From Osedax fenrisi (Eukaryota; Annelida; Polychaeta; Sabellida; Siboglinidae): a stretch of 64,000 nt of DNA. The translations under genes and the position numbers were made by a program. The stretch's first letter is position 1; every line of letters starts with the position of its first letter. Positions 11,425 to 21,916 of this stretch are shown piece after piece. The notes beneath the pieces are model-generated. The model saw nothing but the letters and a program-made list of their open reading frames with translations. It did not search any database and was not told the DNA's origin. The stretch lies in assembly GCA_964019155.1 (NCBI GenBank), contig OZ025241.1, positions 25,934,059 through 25,998,058 of the forward strand, in the 5' to 3' direction.

Positions 11425-12163
11425 TTGATCATGTCACCAATATCAAATGTTAAAATAATAAAATATATAAACGAATTAACTTCTAAAGTAGAAAAATTGT
11501 CAGATATTGTAACTTATCAAACTAAATTAATTCAAGAGCTTAAGACAGATAACAGTAATCTAATAAACTTGATTAATACTGAGTTTAAAAAAAATAGTGA
11601 AACAATACAGAAATTACCGTTAAAACAAATAACTAATTCATTAATAAAATTAGATAACAATATAAACGATAATACCAGTAACACTATAATACTCACAAAC
11701 AACAATAAAGAGGATACTACATCATATGAAAGTGAAGATAATATAATTAAATTTCTAAAATCAAAGCTAGATATAGAATTAGAAAAAGGAACTATTATTA
11801 ATATAACTAAATAAGGAAGATACAAATAAGGAAGATCCAAATAAGGAAGATACAAATATCAAATCACCAGACACAGTACAATCAGATAAATATTTTATAA
11901 CATTAGATAATCATAAGTCTATGGTAAATATTCTTAAAAAAAAACTATTGTTAATAAATACAAACTATTATTTAAACAAAAAACACCCAAATAATATTAA
12001 TAATATATTCTACAAAACCAGACAGTTGGTAAAATCAAAGAAAATTACTAATACCTGGGTTTTTAATAATAAAGTTTATATCAGCACTGACAAAAAAAAT
12101 AAAATAGTGATTACAGATACAACACAATTAACGTATTATACTGAAGTGATTTCAAATACATAA
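11425..12163 (+). pseudogene. LINE B ORF1: coiled coil + FP-like domain, one frameshift
   Basis: From 11425 the frame encodes MSPISNVKIIKYINEL and heptad-like leucine/isoleucine spacing (residues 10-55), consistent with a trimerising coiled coil. It stops at 11814. The protein clearly continues in another frame through three copies of the 15 bp unit GGAAGATACAAATAA (encoding EDTNK repeats) into 11921-12163, which has KKLLLINTNYY, RQLVKSKKITNTWVFNNKVYI and a final IVITD block. That end resembles the C-terminal part of baculovirus-FP-like domains known from many LINE ORF1 proteins; the match is by eye. The expected role is RNA binding and ribonucleoprotein formation. The frame break lies about 11790-11815, just before the 15 bp repeats. 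Confidence 0.65.
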
Positions 12164-12237
12164 GTTCATATTTTATCTAATACTTTTATTTTATTTTATA
12201 CTTTTATTTTATACTTTTTTATTTTAATTAATTCACT

Positions 12238-15167
12238 ATGAATACATTTATTTCTGATTTTGACAAATCAATTGATAATTCTAATAGTATTGATTGCAAG
12301 TATTATGATTATACAAATATACAAAATGCATTCAATTGTGATACAAGTAATATAAATGATTTGTCTATACTTCATATAAATGCACGCAGTATTAGTGCAA
12401 ATTATAATAATATTATACATTTTATAGATTCTATTCATAAACAATTCTCTATTATTATAATCACAGAAACATGGTTGAATGATTCAAATAATAAACTATA
12501 TAATTTATCAAATTATAACTTAACAGGTATAAATAGATCTTCGTGTAGAGGTGGTGGTGTTTTATTATATGTTAGTAATTATATTGACTTTGAAAATATA
12601 GATGAATTGTGTTATACTAATAAAGAAATATGTGACATGTGTACAATTAAGTTTAAATTAAAAAACTCAAACATAAAATATTTAATTAATGGTATATATA
12701 GACCACCTAATAGTAACATTATTGATTTCACTGATATGTTTACAAATAAATTTGAAAACTATATATCAGATTATGTAATATGTATTGGTGGTGATGTAAA
12801 TATAAATTTGCTTAATTATAATGATTCTAATAATACTAAATATTTCTACGATAGCATATATTCACTTAATTTATACCCAACAATAACTAAACCAACAAGA
12901 ATTTCAAGCACAAATTCACTCATAGATAATTTTTTACAAACTTTCAAGATAATTTAATATCTGGTATAGTCTACTCAGACATAAGTGACCACTTACCCAT
13001 TTTTATAAATTTTAAAATAGCATCTAAAAGAGATAATATAAGTATAATTAAAAAGTCACGTATGCTCAAAGAAAATAACATTTTTAATTTCAAACTCGCA
13101 ATAACTAATTTTAATTGGAATTTACTCAAATATGACACTGAAATGTGTATAAATGATACTTTTACAAAAATTTTAAAAGACCTTTTTTCTAAGTTATATA
13201 ATAAAACTTGTCCATTAATAACAAATAAACTATCCAAAAAACGTTTTCTAAACAAACCGTGGATATGGAATACAATTAGAAAATGTATATTTAAAAAAAA
13301 TAAACTTTATAAAAGATATATAACAAATAAAACTGTTCTCAACAAACTGAGCTATACCAGTTATAAAAATATGTTAACAACAATTCTTAGGTATGTAGAA
13401 AATAAATATTATAATGACAAATTTAAAACTCATAGTAATAACCCAAAACAAATGTGGAAAACGATAAAACAGCTAATTGGATATACTAGTAAATCTAAGG
13501 ATACTACTTTTATTAGTGATAAATCTAATAGTGAAATTGCAAATAAGTTTAATGATCATTTCATAAATGTAGGCCCAAATTTAGCTAAGGAATTTTGTGA
13601 TAATAATTTGCAGTCAATCTATAAGACATTAACTAATAAAAACAAAAATTCATTATTTTTATTTCCTACTAGCGTTAATGAAATTAAAAAAATTATCGAA
13701 AATTGTGATAATAAGTACATCATTGATACCTTAGGTTTTAATATGCATATAATTAAACAAATAAAGGATGAGATAAGTCCAATTCTTGCAATACTTTTTA
13801 ATAAATGTTTACATGTTGGTTTATTTCCAGATGATTTAAAAATTTCTAAAATAATTCCTATATATAAATCTGGTGCTAAAAATGAGTTATCCAACTATAG
13901 ACCAATATCAATGTTACCACAAATATCAAAATTATTTGAAAAGATAATAAAAACAAGATTAAATGTATTTTTAACAAAAAATGATATATTGAGTGACTCA
14001 CAATATGGATTCAGAGAAGGTATTTCATCTTCGGATGCATTAATGGATCTAACTGAATCAATATCTGAAAGTCTTGAACGATTGGAAAAATGTGCAGTTG
14101 TATCAATTGACCTAAAAAAAGCGTTCGATACTATACACCATGACATATTATTTGTTAAACTAGAGCATTATGGTATACGGGGGTCAGCACTTTCATTACT
14201 TAAAAGTTATCTACATAATAGACTACAATTTGTTCACTATAAAGATGAATACTCAACTACTGAGATTATGAAATATGGTGTTCCGCAGGGCTCGGTTCTT
14301 GGGCCACTTTTATTTTTAATATATATTAATGATTTACAGAATATTTCCAATGACTTCAAAACAATTTTATTTGCAGATGACACTAATATTATTTTTAATA
14401 GTTATTCACTAGGTAAATTAAATGTTAAAATGAATAAGGAACTTGAAAAATTGAATAAATGGCTTTGCGCAAACAAGTTAACTTTAAACCTGAAAAAATC
14501 TAATTTTATCCTTTTCAATGTTAGAAATATACATACTAACTCTATATTTGATATCAGTATAAATAATACCAAGATCGAAAAGGTTAAAAACTATAAGTTT
14601 CTTGGAGTATTCATTGATGACAAACTAGACTGGAAAGAACAGTATAATTACATTTCCAAAAAGTTATCTAGGATAACCGGAATTATAAGGAAAGTTAGAC
14701 CAATGGCAAACAAATATACTTTACTATCTATATATAATGCTTTATTTGTTCCTCACTTATACTACTGTGCCCATATATGGGGAAATACTTTTTCCTCATT
14801 AACTGATTATATAAATAGATTACAAAAGCGAATACTAAAACTAATCACAAGTTCATCGTATAATGTATTTTTGAGAGAAAATAAAATTTTGAATTTTGAT
14901 CATATTGTAAAATTAAGTTCGATTAAAGTTGCTCACAGAGCATATTATCATAAATTACCGAGTAACATTCAAAAACTTTTTTTGATTAATAAAAACACGG
15001 ATAAATTTGTAAGATTCAAGTCAAGAACTAGCAGAGATCTGTTTAGAGTGAGAAATGTGTCCTCTAGACAGTGGAACTTACTTCCCATTCAACTTACAAA
15101 AAATAGGTGTATTAAATCGTTTGGAAGACGTGTTAAAAAATATATTCTTGAATTGAAAATGACTTAA
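12238..15167 (+). pseudogene. LINE B ORF2: endonuclease + reverse transcriptase, one frameshift
   Basis: The endonuclease (12238-12945) shows LHINARSI, the catalytic ITETW, RGGGVLLYV, GIYRPPNSN and GGDVNINL. A run of T at 12928-12935 breaks the frame. In the next frame DISDHLPIF completes the EN, and translation stays open to 15167. The RT shows NYRPISMLPQISKLFEKII, SIDLKKAFDTIHHDIL (Asp near 14110), GVPQGSVLGPLLFLIYIND (14277) and FADDTN (14371), then FLGVFIDDKLDW, YYCAHIWGN and a C-terminal RTSRDLFRVRNV..QWNLLP block. Total length if read through is about 976 residues, normal for the group. GDVN stands where GDFN is usual. One indel separates this copy from an open ORF2. Confidence 0.85.
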
Positions 15168-15690
15168 AAAGGAAAATTTGTCTAAATAATTATTTTTTTA
15201 TTGTTTTATTTTAATTTTTATTTCTGACATAATATAAATTTAACATACATTTCTGATGTTTTTATAATTTTAAATTTTTATTTTTTATTTTTATTTTAAT
15301 TTTTAATATTTATATAATTTTTTTATTATTTATATAACTTTGACATAATATAAAATTACAAAATATTATTTGTTTGTTTTAATCTTGACTTTTTCTTGAC
15401 TTATTATAATATTAAAAAAAAAATGTGTTTACAGTGTTCGACTTACTATAAATTTACTTACTTTTTTTTTTAATTTTTGTTTATAATATAGCTATTTATT
15501 TATTTTTATTTATTTTTTTAGTTATTTTTAGTTATGTTTAATTGTTTTATTCAATAGGATTTGTCTTTTAATTTTTAATTTTATAATTATTTTATATTTA
15601 TATTCCTAGATTTTTATATTAATTTATTTTTCTTCTTTACATTTTATGATTATATGATGAATGACATTATGAGGAGTTTTTAATTATTGG
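15168..15690 (+). other. LINE B 3' UTR, T-rich
   Basis: Low-complexity TTTTATTT-type DNA with no open frame. It probably belongs to LINE B, since nothing marks a boundary until the TA tract at 15695-15712. Confidence 0.45.
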
Positions 15691-15744
15691 AGTATATATA
15701 TATATATATATTAGTTTTTTTTTTTTTTTTTCATTATATTTTTT

Positions 15745-15930
15745 CTATGACCGGAGTGGCTAATATGTTTGGACTTGATATGATTATGATACGTATCGGG
15801 GGATGGGATATACTTGTGGAGTGGGCAAGTATTGTCAGTGTTCTTATTATTGGCGATATTAAGATCCCTAAGGCATTGGAACTGGCGTACCCATATCCTT
15901 GAAATTGATACATCATATACCATCATTAAT
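15745..15930. repeat. ~125 bp dispersed repeat, copy 1
   Basis: The segment from CGTATCGGGGGATGGG (15791) to AATTGATACATCATA (15915) aligns end to end with the reverse complement of 41352-41480 (CGTATCGGAGAAGAGGG to GTTGATACACCA). It shares GGGCAA..TATTG.CAGT.TT.TTA, TTGG.GAT and TAA..GCATTGGA in the same order. A shorter third copy is at 29.9 kb. On the minus strand both long copies can be read as Y-Q-x2-G-x-G-x4-SNAL followed later by CPL and SP residues, so a decayed coding origin is possible. I do not recognise the family. Confidence 0.6.
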
Positions 15931-16369
15931 TTCAACATAATATTGGCAACTCTGGATCTAATTTATTAGTAATCTTTAACTACAGCATTCAAAACTAACA
16001 TATATATATATATACTCCAATTATACTTTTAATTTCTTATACTATTAATTTTTTTATTTATAATTATTTACTTTTAATATTATTTTTAAAGTTATTTATA
16101 TTTGTATATGATTTATAATTTTATATTCTCATGATTCTTATAAGATTTATAAAATTACATATTTTACTTCTATATTATATAAATTTTACTTTTATTTTTT
16201 TTCTCCTTATAATTGTTAATTGGGAATATGTTTCAGGTAAACGACTAGATAAGCATTGCGCTTCTTCGATTACCTTGGTCATGCCTAAATTCTGATATTA
16301 TTGTTATATATTTCAAATATATTCGTTATACACTTATACACAGTGTACAACGTGACGAAAACAAATATA

Positions 16370-16409
<40 letters not shown>

Positions 16410-16740
16410 TTTCACCAATAGAAGCCATATATAGACACTATACAAATGTGATATATGTTATTGGAACCAGCTATATCAACTATGTATACATAGTTAGCAT
16501 ATAAACAAGTTCTCGCGCGATACATAGAATAGCACTCTTCAAGCTACAACATCCTGTTTGACCTTCATCGCGATAGACGTAATGAATTATTATGTTATCA
16601 TTACGTTATGTCGGTACATTTACAACAAATAGTATGGAAGTGTTGTAAATATCGATTCCTGTATATATATAGGTATACAGTTTTTTAATATATATAATAT
16701 GTATATATACTATTTATTACCATTTTGTAATATATTAAAC
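15931..16740. other. AT-rich spacer
   Basis: TA tracts at 15999-16013 and 16377-16402. The motif TTGGAGTATATATAT at 15687 is mirrored by ATATATACTCCAA at 16006. No gene seen. Confidence 0.5.
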
Positions 16741-16744
16741 TGCA

Positions 16745-17132
16745 TGTGTGGCTCAATTGGCTAAGGTGTGTGACACGAGCAGTATGGCACGGGTTCGAGC
16801 CTCGTCCGGACCATTATAATATATTTTAGGTCTTAAAATAATATTTAGAAGTGATCTTATATAATTGTGTATAAATAAATTATCGGCTCTCGTTAAAATC
16901 GTGCATGGTTTTAACATCCATGGATGCCTTAAACATGATATTGGCTTCGAATGGACATTATATCCATATGGTTTTAAGTGAAAACTTCATCTTTTATTAT
17001 TATTTTCTTCCCGCACGAGCGAAGCGGTCTACATGACCCTATTTTAGTGCTAATAAACTTAATATCATCATCGTCATCATATAGTTCCTGGGTGGGATGA
17101 AATGACTCCACCAAAAATAACAATAACAATAC
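16745..17132 (+). mobile_element. SINE copy 2, most complete, with intact tRNA-like head
   Basis: The head (16745-16812) has an A box TGGCTCAATTGG (16749-16760) and a B box GGTTCGAGCCT (16792-16802), spaced as in a tRNA gene, so RNA polymerase III transcription is expected. The body follows: TAGGTCTTAAAATAATATTT, TGTGTATAAATAAATTATCG, GCTCTCGTTAAAA, CATTATATCCATATGG, GTGAAAACTTCATCT, GTTCCTGGGTGGGATGAAAT, and the tail AACAATAACAAT. The body is shared with three other copies here. It is interrupted at 16993-17081 by a LINE 3' terminus. Copy number outside the window is unknown. Confidence 0.9.
16993..17081 (+). mobile_element. LINE A-like 3' terminus nested in SINE copy 2
   Basis: Splits the SINE between ACTTCATCT and TAGTTCCTGG, which are joined in the other copies. 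It ends in GTGCTAATAAACTTAATATC followed by ATCGTCATCAT, matching the 3' end of LINE A (GTGCTAATAAACCTTATCAT..). The first 50 bp differ from LINE A, so it derives from a related subfamily. It is only about 90 bp, a severe 5' truncation typical of target-primed reverse transcription. Confidence 0.7.
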
Positions 17133-18060
17133 TATCCATAAGTATTACAACATCAAAATGTTTTTCAATACCCTATAAACATATATCCAATAATATTATA
17201 TATTTCATTAAAAATGGTGTTTCTACCAAATATTTATATTTATGGATCCAATATATATAGAGTAATAATAAGTTAATTCAATCATTATTTAAACTTACCT
17301 ATTCTGTAGATTTAAAACTATTCATTAATAATATAAATATATAATTCAAATATAGTTAATATATATTGTATGCTAAAAGTGATAAAATATTGCCATAACT
17401 ATTTGGTAGACACGAAATTGTGTATAAAATAATCATGTCTACCAAATGGTTACATTTATGCTAGAAATGTCTACAAATGGTTACTATTATATAAATATAT
17501 ATATATATACTTTATTCACATATAAGCACGTAATGCTAGAATATACGCTACATAATATATGTCAGGGGTCACTTATTTCAATATTAATTCATCTAGGAAT
17601 AATTAACATATACCCCCCCGACTACATCGATTCTCTCTCATACTTAAACCTTTATAACTAAACTCGTGTATATCAATGTAGTCTTACTATAACCATAGTT
17701 AGACTATAGTTACATACCTGCCAGCAATAACTAATGTTTAACTAACACTCGCCCCTGTGTAATATCCGTATCATACTACTGTAACATTCTGCCCACACCA
17801 TCTCTCCCACTCACCCACCCACCATATCCACACTTTGAGAACTAATGCACTACAATATTGTCTTATCTATTATTACGACAATAACGTTATTGTTAGTTGT
17901 TTAGTGGGAAATACCACCATATTCGTGTCCTACAAACAATTATTACTACACAGGTAGTCCTGTATGACACCCAGCTAAGGATTCCTGCAGGTATCCTAAA
18001 GTGTAATAATCTGACTATACATTTTACATGTGAGCAGGATATTTATAGGGATTTATTATT
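17133..18060. other. AT-rich spacer with one inverted repeat
   Basis: CTATTTGGTAGACACGA (17399) is mirrored by ATGTCTACCAAATGG (17433), and GTCTACAAATGGTTAC repeats once more at 17468. The rest shows nothing recognisable; the frame at 17446-17661 has no motif. Confidence 0.5.
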
Positions 18061-18066
18061 CACTGT

Positions 18067-18420
18067 GTAAGGATAAATAAGGACAAAATAACGAAATTTC
18101 TTAATCTTGGTAAGGATAAATAAGGACAAAATAACGGATTTTCTTAATCTTGGTAAGGATGAATAAGGACAAAATAACGGATTTTCTTAATCTTGGTAAA
18201 AATAAATAATGACAAAATAACGGATTTTTTTAATCCTGATAAGGATAAATAAGGACAAAATAACGGATATTCTTAATCCTGGTAAGGATACATAAGGAAA
18301 AAATAACGGATTTTCTTAATCCTGGAATGGATAAATAAGGACAAAATAACGGATTTTCTTAATCCTGGAATGGATAAATAAGGACAAAATAACGGATTTT
18401 CTTAATCCTGAAATGGACAA
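18067..18420. repeat. 43 bp minisatellite, about 8 copies
   Basis: The unit begins GTAAGGATAAATAAGGACAA, continues AATAACGGATTTTCTTAATC, and repeats head to tail about eight times with an incomplete ninth. The last copies change GTAAGG to GAATGG, showing ordered divergence along the array. Confidence 0.95.
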
Positions 18421-18599
18421 ATAATTATTAAAGGACATATAAATAATGTTCTATTCCTATACAGAATAACCCAACATTCAACTTACATCAACATATTAAG
18501 TTCAACTTAAGTTGATGTTAACTAATTAACTTAAGTTAAACTTAAGTTCTAAATTAAATTCTAAATTCAATAATAATATTTTAATATTGAATACAATAT

Positions 18600-19775
18600 G
18601 TAATCAATATGCAATTTCTATATATTCTTACTTACCTTACAGTGTCGAGCTTTCTCTGCAGTTTTTGACTATCATCCTCCAACCATCTCTATCTTCCATC
18701 GGCTTTTTTTATTTCATTTACAACACTGAGTGTATCATCCACCAGCTGATCGTCGTATGTCCTCCGGGGTCGACCTCTTTTTATTTTACCATGAGTAGGT
18801 TGCCATATTATGACATCCGATGCCAGTTCCAATTTGTTTCTCCAAGAGTGCCCAAAAAACGAATTCTTTGCTGTCTTATCGACGTGCAAATGTCCGGTAT
18901 ATTTCCGTATATCACTTTATTGCTGGATGATCTTTCCAGGATCTATTTAGGATGATATGCAGCATTCGAGTATAATTTCCATTGAGTCTTTTTCAAGCGA
19001 TTTTGTTAGAGTCCAGCTAACAGAACCATATATTAACACATACTCAACAGTTGCTATGAAAAAGTTTCTTTTCATTTTATAATGTAATCTATATTTCTAT
19101 ATAGAGTTCATCTCACTTAAGTCTGACCAGCTTTTATCTAATCTGATATTTATACATTTTTCTATTGACTGAATGTAGCTTCCAAGATATTCAAAAAACA
19201 GTAATTTCTTTAATAATCTTACCGTATATATACATAGCCTATAGGCTCTTTATAATTTATTTGTTCCTTGATTTATACTGTTGAATTTCGTCTTTCCAGT
19301 ATTTATAGATAACCCAATTTCTTTTTCTGCATGTTCAATATTATGTGAATTATTATTGCTTAGTTGGTGTTATCGGTTACAATAACTAGATCATGCGCAT
19401 AGTCAACATCTGTAATTTTTATCCCTGGATATATTTTCCACCTTCTCTCAATGGGGGTGAACGCAATATCATTATTTCGATTCAATGCTTTCTTCAAAAC
19501 ATAGTCAAGACAAATTATTAAAAGAAAAGGGGCTAGTGTATCACCTTGCAAAACTCCACCCGAGATGTTTATCCAGTATCACCATCGTCATTTCTCACAA
19601 TAGATTTAATAGTTTTGTATGCTAGCATGATAGCACTTATTATCTCATCTGGTACACCGTACGCATTGAATATCTCTGCCATCTTTCATCGATGTATGGA
19701 ATCGAAAGCTTTGGAGAAATCGATGAAATGGATAGTAGTTGTCAGATGGTTTGAAATTCAAATTAAAAGTACTAT
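18600..19775 (-). pseudogene. LINE ORF2 fragment (RT to C-terminus), minus strand
   Basis: Reading from 19770 downward: IHFIDFSKAFDSIHR (catalytic Asp region, 19735-19680), AYGVPDEIISAIMLAYKTIKS (19680-19610), then QGDTLAPFLLIICLDYVL (19551-19495) and, later, ITDVDYAHDLVIVTDN, where YAHD replaces the expected YADD. After a degenerate middle come FFGHSWRNKLELASDVIIW, PTHGKIKRGRPRRTYDDQLV (18860-18750). It is the same family as the fragment at 2.3-2.8 kb, which has the homologous C-terminus. Stops and frameshifts throughout. The start is a clean truncation near 19775. The clade is not certain; the QGDTLAPFLF..LDY motif is shared by a LINE group common in invertebrates. Confidence 0.75.
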
Positions 19776-19789
19776 ACTAAAATGGACAC

Positions 19790-20190
19790 ATAACATATAC
19801 ATATTACACTGTACAATGTACAATGTAAATACTTACATTGTAAATGTGTATTAGGCTTCGGTGTGTAGACTGTATTCATTTATGATGTATTAACATATAT
19901 GTAAAGTATACTGTAATGTGTTGATTAGGATAGTATATAGATACTTATATTACAAAATTCCATATATGGATATAATGTATAAAATATATGTATAATTAAA
20001 TAACATTTTATATAAAGTACTTCAAACGTATGTAACTTTATGTAGTGGTTCTATTTATATTATAAAATAATTAGTTTCATCGATTTGAAATGATTTTTTT
20101 CTGGTCTCTTTCCTATATTAATATAGAAATATTAATTTACATAGTATTTAATAATAAATAATCCCTCAATAAAAAATATATATAAATATA

Positions 20191-20244
<54 letters not shown>

Positions 20245-20385
20245 TCCATTAATACAATCATGTATTTCCCTCAGTCCCCAAGGAGTTATTAGAACACCAG
20301 ATATACACAATATAGTTATTGATTGTGCATCCTGTACATTGTACATTATACATTTTACATTCTACCATAGTAACGTTTAGTCAGG

Positions 20386-20420
<35 letters not shown>

Positions 20421-20542
20421 TATATATACATCAACATAATATAAGCTCCCAGGTCTAACATCGATAACTTATATCGCCCATATTTAATTTACTGCAGTAA
20501 TATATACGACGTACATTATACATCTATGTTAAATGTATACCG

Positions 20543-20593
<51 letters not shown>

Positions 20594-20894
20594 TGTATGC
20601 ATACGGAATATATGTAAATGGTATTTTGAAATTATTTAAACATTAAGTCATAAATATTTGGAATGTATTGATTTATTTGTAAATGCTATTACAAATATGG
20701 TATGCTTGGGTGAATGCTTATGACATAATGTTATTCAAATCTAATGAATCCAATACGGCATGCACTTCATCCTATAGGATATCGTATATAACAAATAATA
20801 CTATGTTGTTCTGTCTATTGATATATTATATATTAATATATGACGAAGAGTTTCGACATATTGAAAACACCATATCATCATTACATATATGTAT

Positions 20895-20926
<32 letters not shown>

Positions 20927-21916
20927 GTTATTTATATGTGATTTATCACATATAATATATTAAATACATTATATATATACAGTTTTTTTTAAATAAACCA
21001 ATTCATTCATATATATATATATATTAATTTATATTATATAACACACATATTATATATTCTCTACAAACAGTATCACAACCGATACCAATATCAATACAAA
21101 TATATCTACCTCTTCTAAAACATGTACCTATACTACTAGTATGTCTACTTCAACTACTACATTGTCTACAACCACGGTAGTGTACTACATGTATCAAAGT
21201 TGTTCAACTAATGCAGTATGTACGACCTACATTGTACGTGTAATCATATACACCATATACCAACGTTATCTTTCAACTGAAGCTGAACCTAATTGAAAAA
21301 CTCTACTTCATTTCTTATCCGTTGTCGTATGCACGCGTGGTGTGTATGCATTTCACGCTAAGCTGAACCGATATGGTGTGTTTTTTGGAATTTGAACAGT
21401 GTATATACTGTATGTGTAGTACTATATAAATATGTTAAACCAAATGCCTGTCAAATCCACTTACTAATTGAAAATATGTATTAGCCTACCAATATTACTC
21501 ACTTTGTAAGCATAATAAATTAAAATGATATACACTTTATATTCGGTATACCATCTTATAGGATGCTGGTATTAGAAGAGGTATCAATGTGTATAGTTTC
21601 GTAATAATGATGTATAATTCGTGTGTGTCGTAATAACAATAGTCTATAGCCTATTGTTATTAGCCTAAGTTATTCGTGTATATATTCATATCACATGTTA
21701 CATCACTACCACTTTAGAACTAAACTATACATATTCAATATAGAATAGCGTTCCGTGGAGCATATATTATATATAACCTATATAATCTGCAGATAAGTAG
21801 ATATATTTCCTTCATAACCATAGCTAATATGTATATGTATACTACACCGGTAACCTAAAACACAGTGTATTGTTGACAAAATATCCTCATTATATATAGT
21901 GAGGTATATATATATA
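19790..21916. other. AT-rich spacer with TA microsatellites
   Basis: TA tracts at 20193-20236, 20385-20414, 20543-20590 and 20900-20926. Small palindromes such as TGTACAATGTACAATG occur near 19810 and TGTACATTGTACATTATACA near 20335. Open frames here are TA-tract translations. No gene seen. The last bases (21894-21916, ATAGTGAGGTATATATATA) recur at 25034 and 28132. Confidence 0.6.

Larger units (their letters stand above)
11340..15690 (+). mobile_element. LINE B: near-intact Jockey-superfamily retrotransposon
   Basis: A two-ORF LINE with ORF1 (coiled coil plus a C-terminal FP-like domain) and ORF2 (EN plus RT). Each ORF has one frameshift. Base composition is more AT-rich than in LINE A and coding changes are few, so the copy is probably young. 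The 3' UTR after 15167 is extremely T-rich and I see no clear terminal repeat, so both ends are approximate (5' before 11425, 3' before the TA tract at 15695). FADD rather than YADD at the RT site and KKAFDTIHHDILF fit the CR1/Daphne-like side of the Jockey superfamily; the clade is inference. Confidence 0.8.

Noticed and set aside
16745..16812. Functional tRNA gene
   Set aside because: A and B boxes are present, but no acceptor stem pairs and the same unit occurs with a SINE body at other loci.
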